Origin: Actinomyces oris
GTDB lineage: Bacteria; Actinomycetota; Actinomycetes; Actinomycetales; Actinomycetaceae
Direction of reading: 5' to 3'
Assembly: GCF_001937445.1 (NCBI RefSeq)
Contig: NZ_MSKS01000003.1
Coordinates: forward strand, 1-64,000
Length of the DNA stretch: 64,000 nucleotides
Shown: piece after piece, positions 1 to 8,808 of the stretch
Numbering within the stretch: position 1 is the first letter of the stretch
How the letters are laid out: every line of letters begins with the position of its first letter
Program-made: the position numbers and the translations under genes
The notes under the pieces: model-generated
What the model was told of the DNA's origin: nothing
Seen by the model: only the letters and a program-made list of their open reading frames with translations
Database searches by the model: none

Positions 1-135
1 GCCTTCGGCTGGGAACGCTCCAAGGTGGGGCTACCCACCGGGCGCGCAGTCCACCAGGCCGACGGCACCATGACCCAGACCTTCGAGAGAGGCAGCATCT
101 CCGTGGCGCCCAACGGTAAAGTGACCATCCGCTGA
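1..135 (+). CDS. C-terminal end of an LGFP-repeat cell-wall protein (5' end outside window)
   Basis: Frame 1 is open from the first base and stops with TGA at 133-135, giving 44 residues. The tail reads ...GLPTGRAVHQADGTMTQTF... then a short G-S-I-S-V stretch. This matches the LGFP repeat pattern (G-x-P-T-G, then a Gly-rich turn, then an aromatic and G-x-I). LGFP repeats occur in secreted actinobacterial proteins and are thought to anchor them to the cell wall, often C-terminal to amidase or hydrolase domains. The catalytic part, if any, lies upstream of the window. Family assignment rests on one repeat, so it is moderate. Confidence 0.6.
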   Translation, partial: AFGWERSKVGLPTGRAVHQADGTMTQTFERGSISVAPNGKVTIR

Positions 136-258
136 CATCTCGCACCGGGAGAGCGGCGAGGCGGCCAGGAGTGCATGAGACAGCTCATGAGACACTGGCT
201 GCCTCGCCGCTTCCTTACCAGCCGCCTTCATCGACCACCTGCCGGGAAGGACCTCCAC

Positions 259-2316
259 ATGAACCGAGGACTCGTCTACTTCCACTTCGATCCTCATCAT
301 CAGGTCCGCGACTACGTCCTGGCCGCGCTCAGCTCCCTGCGGCCCCACGCCGACCACATCCTGCTGGTTTCCAACTCACCCATCGGCGACGCCGACCGCG
401 CCCGACTGGAGACCTGCTGCGATGAGATCCTCCAGCGCCCCAATGAGGGGCTCGACGTCGGCGCCTACCGGGCCGGCCTGGAGCACCTGGGCTGGGAGCG
501 GCTCGCCGACTTCGACGAGCTCATCCTGACCAACCACACCTACTACGCGCCGCTGCGCCCCTGGGAGGAGGTCCTCACCCGCGCCGCTGGCTGGGAGGGC
601 ATCTCCTTCTGGGGCATGACCGAGCACGCCGCCATGCGTCCCCACCCCTTCCTGGCCAGGCGTGAGCTGCCCCGCCACCTCCAGTCCCACTGGATCGCGG
701 TGCGCCACAGGCTCCTGACAGCCCCGGCCTTCCGTGAGTACTGGGAGCAGATGCCGCCGGTCTCCTCCTACCGCGACTCCATCCAGTGGCACGAGTCGCG
801 CTTCACCGGCCACTTCGCCGAGCTCGGCCACACCTGGCAGGTCGCCTTCCCCGTGGACCGCTACCGCTCGGCCAACCCGGCCATCGAGGAGGCCCCGGCG
901 CTGCTGGCCGACGGCTGCCCCCTGCTCAAGCGCCGCGCCCTCTTCCACGACCCGCTCCACCAGGACCGCCAGGCCGTCGTCGGCGGGGAGCTGCTGGAGG
1001 CCGCCGTCGAGGCCGGCTACAGCGAGGACCTCATCCTGTCCGACGTCGTCCACACCGCGACCGCCCGCGACCTCATCGTCAACGCCGGCCTCACCGAGGT
1101 CGTGACCGGGTGCGTCCCCGGGGCCGTGGGAGCCGGTGCGCAGACGAGCTCGCCTGCGCACCGGTCCTCGGGCTGCGTCGTCGTCCACATCCCAGCCGGG
1201 AGGGAGGCGGTGGAGCGCGCCGAGGCCGACGGGCTTGCCCGCCGCCTGGCGAGCCTGCCGGCGCACTGGCGGGTCGTGGTCACCTCGCCCGAACCGCTGG
1301 ATGCCGTCGACCTGGAGCGGGTCACCGGCCGCCGTCCCACACAGGAGGACATAGAGGAGGACTCGACGCACGGGGAAGGGGACGTGTCTTTGCGCGTGGT
1401 GCGCGACCTCGACCCGCGGGGCACGATCGCCTTCCTCACCCAGTGCGACGACCTCTGGGATCCCGGCCGGGGCGCCGGTGGCGACGAGGGTGGTGATGAC
1501 GGTGGCGACGGTGACCCCCTGGTCCTGCGGATCACCGTGGGGCCCGCGCCCGGCCCCAAGACGAGGGCCGACGACGTCGCCCACCGACAGGCGCTCGACT
1601 GCCTGCTGGACTCGCCGGGGTATACGGCCGGCCTCATCGACCTCTTCGCGCAGCACCCCGGCCTCGGTGTGGCCGTGCCCGCCGCCGGCCACATCGGGCA
1701 GGCCCACGCAGGACCGACATGGGACGGGCTGGCCGGTGCCGCCAAGGCGCTGTCCCGGCGGCTCGGCCTGACCGTGGAGCTTGATCCGCTCGCCCCCGTG
1801 GCTCCGTCAGGTGCGATGTTCGTGGCCCGCCCCGCAGCGCTGCGCACCCTGAGTGAGGGAGCCAAGGAGCTTGTGCGGCTCACCGAGCAGGCCGCCGCCG
1901 GGCCCGAGCAGTCGGCCGAGCGCCTCAAACGCGCCCGCGCCGCCGAGGTGCTCGAGCTGCTGACCGTCTACGCGGCCATGTCCAGCGGCTTCCACCCCCG
2001 CGAGGTACTCGCCGCGACCTGGGCCGGACGCCTCTACGGGGCCCTGGCCTACAAGCATCGGGCCGTTACCGCCGACCTTCCGGACCACACCGATGAGCAG
2101 GTCAGGTTCCTCCAGGCCCGGTTCGGTCCCCGGGCCGGAGTCGGTGCCCGGGTGCGCACCTACGTCGACGTCCACCACCCCGACATGGGCAGTGCTCTCA
2201 AACCCGCCTATCGCTATCTGACTGGTGGGGCCTCAGATCTGGCGCGCGCTGCGACGAGTGCCGGCAGGCGTCTACGCGACGTCGGCCGTCCTCGGGGGGA
2301 AGACAAAAGGGATTGA
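259..2316 (+). CDS. RgpF-type rhamnan synthesis protein F, first copy
   Basis: 685 residues. ATG 259 is chosen because GGAAGGA lies 7 nt upstream; an in-frame ATG at 175 has no ribosome site. The N-terminal 280 residues carry the RgpF family pattern: GLVYFHFD near residue 4, NEGLDVGAYRAGLE near 60 and FWGMTEH near 118, closely paralleled in the gene at 6928. RgpF family proteins (PF05045) act in assembly of rhamnose-glucose cell-wall polysaccharides; the exact reaction is not settled. The C-terminal half is less conserved and contains a Gly/Asp-rich low-complexity stretch around residues 405-420. It is followed by a small hairpin and then the GtrB-like gene. I infer a role in adding or modifying rhamnosyl units. 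Confidence 0.8.
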   Translation: MNRGLVYFHFDPHHQVRDYVLAALSSLRPHADHILLVSNSPIGDADRARLETCCDEILQRPNEGLDVGAYRAGLEHLGWERLADFDELILTNHTYYAPLRPWEEVLTRAAGWEGISFWGMTEHAAMRPHPFLARRELPRHLQSHWIAVRHRLLTAPAFREYWEQMPPVSSYRDSIQWHESRFTGHFAELGHTWQVAFPVDRYRSANPAIEEAPALLADGCPLLKRRALFHDPLHQDRQAVVGGELLEAAVEAGYSEDLILSDVVHTATARDLIVNAGLTEVVTGCVPGAVGAGAQTSSPAHRSSGCVVVHIPAGREAVERAEADGLARRLASLPAHWRVVVTSPEPLDAVDLERVTGRRPTQEDIEEDSTHGEGDVSLRVVRDLDPRGTIAFLTQCDDLWDPGRGAGGDEGGDDGGDGDPLVLRITVGPAPGPKTRADDVAHRQALDCLLDSPGYTAGLIDLFAQHPGLGVAVPAAGHIGQAHAGPTWDGLAGAAKALSRRLGLTVELDPLAPVAPSGAMFVARPAALRTLSEGAKELVRLTEQAAAGPEQSAERLKRARAAEVLELLTVYAAMSSGFHPREVLAATWAGRLYGALAYKHRAVTADLPDHTDEQVRFLQARFGPRAGVGARVRTYVDVHHPDMGSALKPAYRYLTGGASDLARAATSAGRRLRDVGRPRGEDKRD

Positions 2317-2336
2317 GTGAGGTGTTAACATACCGC

Positions 2337-2355
2337 GAGGTGCTCCCCGCACCTC
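2337..2355 (+). terminator. Small hairpin between the RgpF-type and GtrB-like genes
   Basis: GAGGTGC (2337-2343) pairs with GCACCTC (2349-2355) around a 5-nt loop. There is no T tract. It sits 20 nt after the stop at 2316 and may reduce read-through into the next gene. Confidence 0.4.
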
Positions 2356-2433
2356 CTGTCAGCATGGTCGGGTATGCCCCTGTTGGAGCCCCAGCCTCGA
2401 TCAATGAGTCACGTGAGGACCTTTGGCCTGTCC

Positions 2434-3456
2434 ATGAAGAAGATCAGCGTCGTCATCCCCAGTTACAATGAGGAAAAAAGCGTCAGGTTGATGTATGACC
2501 GACTGAACTCGGTATTTCGCACGCATCTTCCCCAGTACGACTACGAGATCATCTTCGTCGATGACTACTCGACGGACGGCACCCGCGGCGCGATCCGTGC
2601 ACTGGCGGCTGAGGACAAGCGGGTGAAGGCCGTCTTCAACGCCCGTAACTTCGGTTTTCACCGGAATGTCTTCTCGGCGCTCACCTACGGCTCGGGGGAC
2701 GCGACCTTCATGCTCTTCGGCGACCTCCAGGACCCTCCGGAGAACCTCCCGGAGTTCGTGGCCCGCTGGGAGGCGGGGGCCAAGGTCGTCATCGGGCAGA
2801 GGCGATCCTCTGACGAGGGCTTCATCATGACGGGATGCCGTCACCTCTACTACAAGCTCATTGACTGGTTCGCCGACACCCCTCAGATCGCGCGCTTCAC
2901 CGGATACGGGCTCTATGACGTCGAGTTCATCGATGTTCTGCGGCAGATAGGCGATATTCAGCCCTACTTCAAGACGGTGGTCGCTGAGTACGGGATCGGG
3001 CTCGAGATCGTCCAGTACGATCAGGCCCAGTCCTCCCGGGGGAAGTCGAACTTCAACTTCCTGCGCAACTACGACTTCGCCATGCAGGGAATCACCAGCT
3101 CCACCAAGCTGCTGATGCGCATGGCCACCTTCGTGGCCACCTTCGTCGGCATCATCTGCCTGGGCCTGGCCATCTTCGTCCTGGTCAAGAAGCTCATTGA
3201 CTGGAACGCCTATCCGGTGGGTGAGGCCTCCCGCACGGTGGGCCTGTTCTTCCTCGGCTCCATTCAGTTGTTCTTCATCGGAATCCTGGGCGAGTACATT
3301 CTCAGCATCAACGGGCGCATTGTCAGCAAGCCTCGCGTGGTCATCGGTGAGCGCCTCAACTTCGGACCCTCCGAGGGGCCGTCGGGCTTCGGTGGCGGCC
3401 CGTCGTCGCAGGCGGATCCCTCCACGCAGGAACGTCCCGGCGGGAACGCCTCTTGA
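2434..3456 (+). CDS. GtrB/DPM1-like polyprenyl-phosphate glycosyltransferase (GT2 with two C-terminal TM helices)
   Basis: 340 residues from ATG 2434; GTGAGGAC lies 13 nt upstream, and upstream in-frame ATGs (2374, 2404) have no better site. The GT2 domain starts at once (ISVVIPSYNE), has VDDYSTDGT at 43-50 and the acidic metal-binding DLQD at 97-100. Two hydrophobic segments at about 230-252 and 268-291 give the topology of GtrB, ArnC and Dpm1 relatives, which charge undecaprenyl phosphate with one sugar on the cytoplasmic face. The stop overlaps the next start by 4 nt, and that next gene encodes a GtrA-type partner. The sugar transferred cannot be told from sequence. The C-terminal tail is Gly/Pro/Ser rich. 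Confidence 0.88.
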   Translation: MKKISVVIPSYNEEKSVRLMYDRLNSVFRTHLPQYDYEIIFVDDYSTDGTRGAIRALAAEDKRVKAVFNARNFGFHRNVFSALTYGSGDATFMLFGDLQDPPENLPEFVARWEAGAKVVIGQRRSSDEGFIMTGCRHLYYKLIDWFADTPQIARFTGYGLYDVEFIDVLRQIGDIQPYFKTVVAEYGIGLEIVQYDQAQSSRGKSNFNFLRNYDFAMQGITSSTKLLMRMATFVATFVGIICLGLAIFVLVKKLIDWNAYPVGEASRTVGLFFLGSIQLFFIGILGEYILSINGRIVSKPRVVIGERLNFGPSEGPSGFGGGPSSQADPSTQERPGGNAS

Positions 3457-3920
3457 ACGCCCTCCAGGAGAAGCTGCGCCCCATCCTCCTGCAGTTCGGG
3501 CGCTTCCTCGTCGTCGGCGGTATCTCCTTCAGTGTTGACTTCGGCCTGTTCACCGTGCTGTACGGGCTGGGCGTGCCCCACCTCATCGCCAGTGCGACGT
3601 CCTTCTCCACCTCGGTGGTGCTCAACTACATCCTCTCCAGACGCTACGTCTTCGAGGCCCAGGAGAATGTCAGTGTTCTCAAGGAGTTCACGCTGTACGT
3701 TCTGCTCAACGTCGTCGCACTGGGCCTGAACACACTCATTCTCTATGTATGCGCTGACCTTGCTGGCATGAGCCCCTTCCTGGGGAAGATCCTCGCCACG
3801 GCAATCGTGCTCATCTACAACTTCATCTCCCGCAAAGCCCTCCTGGAGCGTCTTGGCACCTCCGGCGGGGCGACCGCTGTCCACCACTCCGATGAACAGG
3901 CAGGCTCTCGTGTCCGGTAA
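3453..3920 (+). CDS. GtrA family membrane protein (putative lipid-linked sugar flippase)
   Basis: 155 residues with four hydrophobic segments at about 15-35, 42-62, 78-100 and 108-128. Motifs FGRFLVVGGISFSVDFG and NYILSRRYVF are typical of the GtrA domain (PF04138). The start is TTG 3453, overlapping the GtrB-like stop (TTGA), which suggests translational coupling. GtrA proteins are believed to flip undecaprenyl-phosphate sugars made by GtrB to the outer face. The gene between a GtrB-like enzyme and a large polytopic protein fits a three-component periplasmic glycosylation module. Confidence 0.87.
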   Translation: MNALQEKLRPILLQFGRFLVVGGISFSVDFGLFTVLYGLGVPHLIASATSFSTSVVLNYILSRRYVFEAQENVSVLKEFTLYVLLNVVALGLNTLILYVCADLAGMSPFLGKILATAIVLIYNFISRKALLERLGTSGGATAVHHSDEQAGSRVR

Positions 3921-5973
3921 GTCCGCGAAGAACAGTACGGATCAGGTCAAGAACAACACCGCTGAGACAGTCGATCAGGACCTCGCGCAAGGGATCCGCG
4001 CCCAGGACGAGGACGGGCGGCCGACAGGCGCGTCAGAGGAGCCGGAGACCGTCCCGGCCGCAGGCGTGGCCTTACGGATTCGCACGTTCATCGATGCCAG
4101 GAGCGATCAAGGACGCCGGGCGGTCGAGCGCGTGGTGGACAGCCGCCTCGGCTCCTGGTGGAGCAGTACCGAGGGGCCCGGCCTCGTGGACTGGGCGCTG
4201 CTGGGCGTCATCCTGCTCGGCGCCTACGCCTTCTTCCTCTACGGGGACGTGCGAGCCACCTTCGAGCACTCCTTCAACTTCCTGGACTCGGTGCTCCAGG
4301 GGCGGGTGGGAGACTTTTACCAGATCGCGATCGAGCACACCTCGACCGGTCACCCCGCGGTCTACGACATTCCGCTCTACCTGCTCTTCGGGCTGTGGAA
4401 CCTGCCGACGTACATCATCTACCGGATCACCGGCTTCCACTACCTGCTGTCGACGCCGGCGCAGCTGTGGCTCAAGACCCTGATGGTGCTGGCCGCGCTC
4501 ATCGCCGCCAAGGTGCTGGTGGACATTGCGCGGGATCTGGGAGTCAGCCGGCAGCGCAGCAAGTGGGTCGCCTTCTTCTTCCTGTCCTCGATGACGCTGT
4601 TCGTCCCGGTCTTCGTCATCGTCCAGTACGACATCATCATGATCGTCTTCATCCTGCTGGGGCTGCGCGCCTACCTGCGCGGCCGGCTGGGCAGGTTCCT
4701 GCTGTGGTTCGCGATCGCCAATACCTTCAAGCTCTTCGCCATCTTCATCTTTGTGCCGCTCCTGCTGCTGCGGGAGAAGCGGCTGCGCGTGGTGGCCCTT
4801 CAGTTCGGCGTCGGACTGCTCGGCCTGGTGGCCTGCCGGGCCATCTACCACGGCAATGTGGCCTACAAGGCATCCACCGGTGGATTCATGAGCAGCATGC
4901 TCCAAAGGCTCACCGCCGTCGGGATACCGTGGATGGGCAGTACGATCCCGGTCTTCGTGGTGTTCATGGTCGGGATCGTCGTCTTCGCCTACCTGCGCCG
5001 CCCTCAGGGGACGAAGGCTCTGGCGGCCGACGCGGTCTACATCTGCATGGCCATCTACCTCGTCTTCGCCACGGTGGTCCCGCTCAACCCCTACTGGGCC
5101 GTCATGGTCTCGCCCTTCGCGGTGCTCATCATCTTCCTCAACCCGCGTCACGTGCTGCTCAACACCCTCCTCGAGACGGGCGTGGGAACCGCCTTGTTCC
5201 TCCTGTACGCCTTCAACGGCTACTCCATGTACAACCGGTCGATCTTTGATCAGCTGCTCCTGCCTCACCTGATCGCCCCGGTGGCGCAGCCCCGGTACGA
5301 GACTCCCGCGCAGTTCCTCGAGACCGTGGGAATCAGCCGGCAGGGCTCCTTCATCGTCGGCTTCATGATCGCCTGCGCCCTGGCGATCCTCATCATTAAC
5401 TTCCCCCGTCGGAAGATGGTGGAGGACCTGGGCCAGGGGGAGCGCATCCCGCGCTCGGCGGCCTGGGTGCGTCTTCTCATGCCGGCGGGCTTCAGCGCGC
5501 TTGTCATGATTCCCTACTTCGTGCCCGCCATTCCGGTGGTGTACTCGGCATCCACTGACGCCCCTCAGGCGGGGAGTGTCAACATTCTCCAGGACGGGGC
5601 CAGCGTCGCCGAGACGATCACCCTGCCGTCAACCGTGGAGGTCAGCTCCGTCAATATCGCCTTCCTGGCCGAAGAGGTGCAGTGGCTCGACTCCTCGGTG
5701 GTCAACGTCGAGGTCACGGACGCCTCCGGCCACCAGGTCTTCAGGACCGAGGCCCCGGCGAACTCCCTTCACGTCGGCCTGCACGAGTTCCCGGCCAAGG
5801 GACTGGTCCTGCACGGTGGCGAGAAGTACACCGTGACGATCACCAGTAAGATGACCGAGGGTGGCAATGCCCGTGTCATGATCAACCCCGCAGTGGACCA
5901 GTTCCCAACCACGGAGAACGGAACGACCGTCCACGGTGATCTCCTCATGACCATCGCCGGCAGAACCAAGTGA
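3910..5973 (+). CDS. Large polytopic membrane protein, putative GT-C type glycosyltransferase
   Basis: 687 residues from GTG 3910, which has AGGCAGG 6-7 nt upstream and overlaps the GtrA stop by 11 nt; ATG 3892 is an alternative. A hydrophilic 75-residue N-terminus is followed by about 11 membrane segments (residues ~85-540). An extracytoplasmic loop after the first helix has FNFLDSVLQGRVGDFYQIAI and a later DIPLY. The last ~140 residues form a predicted beta-rich exported domain after the final helix. Position directly after GtrB and GtrA suggests it is the acceptor-specific transferase that uses the flipped lipid-linked sugar. No close named family is recognised; the GT-C assignment is inferred from topology and context. 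Confidence 0.7.
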   Translation: MSGKSAKNSTDQVKNNTAETVDQDLAQGIRAQDEDGRPTGASEEPETVPAAGVALRIRTFIDARSDQGRRAVERVVDSRLGSWWSSTEGPGLVDWALLGVILLGAYAFFLYGDVRATFEHSFNFLDSVLQGRVGDFYQIAIEHTSTGHPAVYDIPLYLLFGLWNLPTYIIYRITGFHYLLSTPAQLWLKTLMVLAALIAAKVLVDIARDLGVSRQRSKWVAFFFLSSMTLFVPVFVIVQYDIIMIVFILLGLRAYLRGRLGRFLLWFAIANTFKLFAIFIFVPLLLLREKRLRVVALQFGVGLLGLVACRAIYHGNVAYKASTGGFMSSMLQRLTAVGIPWMGSTIPVFVVFMVGIVVFAYLRRPQGTKALAADAVYICMAIYLVFATVVPLNPYWAVMVSPFAVLIIFLNPRHVLLNTLLETGVGTALFLLYAFNGYSMYNRSIFDQLLLPHLIAPVAQPRYETPAQFLETVGISRQGSFIVGFMIACALAILIINFPRRKMVEDLGQGERIPRSAAWVRLLMPAGFSALVMIPYFVPAIPVVYSASTDAPQAGSVNILQDGASVAETITLPSTVEVSSVNIAFLAEEVQWLDSSVVNVEVTDASGHQVFRTEAPANSLHVGLHEFPAKGLVLHGGEKYTVTITSKMTEGGNARVMINPAVDQFPTTENGTTVHGDLLMTIAGRTK

Positions 5974-6008
5974 TTGCTCCGCAACCGCACCTGTTAGGAT
6001 GCACAACC

Positions 6009-6851
6009 ATGGCAAAGACAGTTCTCGTCACTGGAGCCGGCGGCTACATCGGTCGCCACGTCGTCACTGCGCTCCTGGAGCGCGGCCTGGACGTCAAGGC
6101 CCTCGACCTACGACTCGACGGTGTCGACGAGCGGGCGCAGAAGGTCTCCCTGGACCTCTTCTCCGGGGACGCCGACATCTACGACCAGATGGGACGCCCC
6201 GACGTCGTCCTGCACATGGCCTGGCGCGACGGCTTCAAGCACGCCTCCTGGGCCCACATGGATGACCTGGCCAAGCACGCCCACCTCATCGAGAACCTCT
6301 ACGCGGGGGGCCTCAAACACCTCGCCGTCATGGGGACGATGCATGAGGTCGGCTACTGGGAGGGTGCTATCGACGAGAGCTCTCCGTGCAACCCCGCCTC
6401 GCTGTACGGCATCGCCAAGAACGCGCTGCGGGAGACCACCTTCCTGTCGGCCAAGGCGCACGGCGCCGTCGCCCAGTGGATCCGCGCCTACTACATCGTG
6501 GGGGACGACAAGTTCGGCAACTCGATCTTCTCCAAGCTCCTGGCCGCCGCCGAGGAGGGTCGCACCACCTTCCCCTTCACCACGGGTAAGAACCGCTACG
6601 ACTTCATCTCCGTGGACGAGCTGGCCAGGCAGATCGCAGCGATCGTGGACCAGACCGAGGTCAACGGCGTCATCAACGCCTGCACCGGCGAGCCTGTGAG
6701 CCTGGCCGAGCGCGTCGAGGCCTACATCCGCGACAACTGTCTGGACATCACCCTGGAGTACGGGGCCTTCCCGGATCGGCCCTACGACTCGCCGGGAGTG
6801 TGGGGCGATCCGACCAAGATCCGCCGTATCCTCGCCTCAAGCGCGAGCTGA
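6009..6851 (+). CDS. NAD-dependent sugar epimerase/dehydratase (extended SDR)
   Basis: 280 residues from ATG 6009, preceded by TTAGGAT (9-nt spacing); an upstream in-frame start overlapping the previous gene has no site. The Rossmann motif GAGGYIG is at 9-15. The catalytic set is Y133-x3-K137 with T110 as the likely third residue. The protein is shorter than GalE (about 330-340 residues). It precedes an RgpF-type gene and probably supplies or modifies an NDP-sugar for the polysaccharide, but the substrate cannot be assigned. TAGGAT could alternatively be a -10 element of a near-leaderless transcript. Confidence 0.8.
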   Translation: MAKTVLVTGAGGYIGRHVVTALLERGLDVKALDLRLDGVDERAQKVSLDLFSGDADIYDQMGRPDVVLHMAWRDGFKHASWAHMDDLAKHAHLIENLYAGGLKHLAVMGTMHEVGYWEGAIDESSPCNPASLYGIAKNALRETTFLSAKAHGAVAQWIRAYYIVGDDKFGNSIFSKLLAAAEEGRTTFPFTTGKNRYDFISVDELARQIAAIVDQTEVNGVINACTGEPVSLAERVEAYIRDNCLDITLEYGAFPDRPYDSPGVWGDPTKIRRILASSAS

Positions 6852-6927
6852 GGCACCCTGAGCAGCCGCATCCCCACCCTTTTCCTGCCGCGGTAAGCGG
6901 CCCGAACCACTGCCCAGAAGGGACATC

Positions 6928-8808
6928 ATGGCAACGCTTGGCGAGGACCCGAAGCGACTCGGAATCTTCTTCTTCTTCGATGCTCAAGGGGTTGTGGACT
7001 CCTACGTGGAGACCCTCCTCGCCGACATGGTCAAGAACCTCTCCGAGCTGGTCATCGTCGTCAACGGCGAGCTGACCGCCAAGAGCTACGCCAAGCTGAG
7101 TGCCTTCACGGACAACATCATCCTGAGGGAGAACAAGGGTCTGGACGCCTGGGCCTACAAGACGGCCCTGGAGAGCTACGGCTGGGACAGGCTCGCCGAG
7201 TTCGACGAGGTCGTCCTGTTCAACGCCACCATCATGGGGCCGGTGTATCCCTTCGAGGAGATGTTCACCGAGATGGCCGGCCGGGACGTCGACTTCTGGG
7301 GCATCACCTGGTTCCACAAGGTTTCCGACGACCCCTTCGGGTATTCCCTGGAGGGGGGCTTGCCCCGTCATCTTCAGTCCCACTTCCACGCCTATCGGCG
7401 CTCCCTGGTCTCCTCCAAGGCCTTCCAGGACTACTGGGACAACCTTCCTCAGATCAACTCCTACGAGGAATCCGTGGGGCTCCACGAGGCACCCTTTACG
7501 CAACGCTTCGAGCGGCACGGCTTCGTCTCCGACGTGTATGTCAACACTGAGGACCTGGAGGGCTTCACCCTGCAGCCCATCCTCTTCGCTCCCAAGCAGC
7601 TCATCGCAGAGAGGCGCTGCCCCATCTTCAAGCGCCGCTCCTTCTTCCACAGCTACGAGGATGTGCTTCACCAGGCCGTGGGGAACGCAACCGTTGAGCT
7701 CTACGAGTACCTGCGCGACCACACCGACTTCGACACGAACCTCATCTGGGACAACGCCCTGCGCTCCATGAACATGGCGGATCTGGTCAAGAATCTCCAG
7801 CTCACCTACGTCCTGCCCACGCAGGCGGTGGCCCGCGAGCCCAAGCCGCAGAAGGTCGCCCTCATCGCGCACCTGTACTACATGGATCTCCTGGAGCCCA
7901 CGCTGGCCTACATCACGTCCATGCCCGAGGGGACGGACCTCATCCTCACCGTCGGATCCCAGGAGAAGGCGGATCTGGTGGAGGAGGCCTGCAAGAACCT
8001 GCCCTACAACGTGGACGTGCGCCTCATTGAGAACCGGGGTCGGGACGTCAGTGCGCTCCTGGTGGGCTGCAAGGACATCGTCAGCGACTACGACCTGGTC
8101 TGCTTCATGCACGACAAGAAGGTCACCCAGCTGAGCCCGTACACCGTGGGTGAGGGCTTCGCCCGTAAGTGCTTCGACAACCTCCTCCCGACTCGAGAGT
8201 TCGTCGAGAATGTCATAGCCACCTTTGACTCGGAGCCCCGACTCGGTCTGCTGTCGCCGACCCCTCCCAACCATGCTGACTACTTCCCCATTTACTCCTA
8301 TAGCTGGGGACCGAACTTCGATCGCACGAGAATGCTCCTGGAGAAAGAGCTGAACCTGAGCGTCCCGCTCGATGCTCACAAAGAGGTCATTGCCCCACTG
8401 GGCACCATGTTCTGGTTCCGTCCCGCAGCCCTCAAACCCCTGTTCGACCACGACTGGACATGGGAGGAATTCCCACCTGAGCCGAACAATATTGACGGAA
8501 CCATCCTCCACGCCATCGAGCGCGCCTACGGCTATGTCGCTCAGGCCTCGGGCTACTTCTGCGGCTGGCTCTTCTCGGACTCCTTCGCGCGGATCGAGCT
8601 GACGAATCTGTCGTACTACACCAGGGAGCTCACCACCGCGGTGTCGCAGCACTGGGGGGTTGATGTCGAGCAGCGAATGGTCCAACGGATCCGTTGTGCT
8701 CGCAGCACTCGTCAGCAGGTCAAGGATCAGGTCAGTCGCTGGATCCCGACCGCGGTGCGATCGCCCCTCAAGGGCGCGTACCGCCGAGTCAGGGGGATCG
8801 GTAAGTGA
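6928..8808 (+). CDS. RgpF-type rhamnan synthesis protein F, second copy, two-domain
   Basis: 626 residues; ATG 6928 has AGAAGGGA upstream. The N-terminal half parallels the gene at 259: GIFFFFDAQG near residue 11, ENKGLDAWAYKTALE near 65 and FWGITWFHK near 120. A second, related unit begins near residue 310 (KVALIAHLYYMDLLEPTLAYI split over 310-330) and has ENRGRDVSALLVG near 370, giving the two-part architecture usual in RgpF/WsaF relatives. Predicted cytoplasmic, acting on the lipid-linked glycan. The stop overlaps the acyltransferase start by 4 nt (GTGA). Two RgpF-type proteins in one locus suggest distinct linkages or sequential steps. Confidence 0.87.
   Translation: MATLGEDPKRLGIFFFFDAQGVVDSYVETLLADMVKNLSELVIVVNGELTAKSYAKLSAFTDNIILRENKGLDAWAYKTALESYGWDRLAEFDEVVLFNATIMGPVYPFEEMFTEMAGRDVDFWGITWFHKVSDDPFGYSLEGGLPRHLQSHFHAYRRSLVSSKAFQDYWDNLPQINSYEESVGLHEAPFTQRFERHGFVSDVYVNTEDLEGFTLQPILFAPKQLIAERRCPIFKRRSFFHSYEDVLHQAVGNATVELYEYLRDHTDFDTNLIWDNALRSMNMADLVKNLQLTYVLPTQAVAREPKPQKVALIAHLYYMDLLEPTLAYITSMPEGTDLILTVGSQEKADLVEEACKNLPYNVDVRLIENRGRDVSALLVGCKDIVSDYDLVCFMHDKKVTQLSPYTVGEGFARKCFDNLLPTREFVENVIATFDSEPRLGLLSPTPPNHADYFPIYSYSWGPNFDRTRMLLEKELNLSVPLDAHKEVIAPLGTMFWFRPAALKPLFDHDWTWEEFPPEPNNIDGTILHAIERAYGYVAQASGYFCGWLFSDSFARIELTNLSYYTRELTTAVSQHWGVDVEQRMVQRIRCARSTRQQVKDQVSRWIPTAVRSPLKGAYRRVRGIGK

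Noticed and set aside
376-1707. 443-codon minus-strand frame opposite the first RgpF-type gene
   Set aside because: Shadow frame; the plus-strand protein has family motifs.
6748-8685. 645-codon open frame antisense to the second RgpF-type gene
   Set aside because: Shadow of a well-supported gene; no ribosome site or motif.
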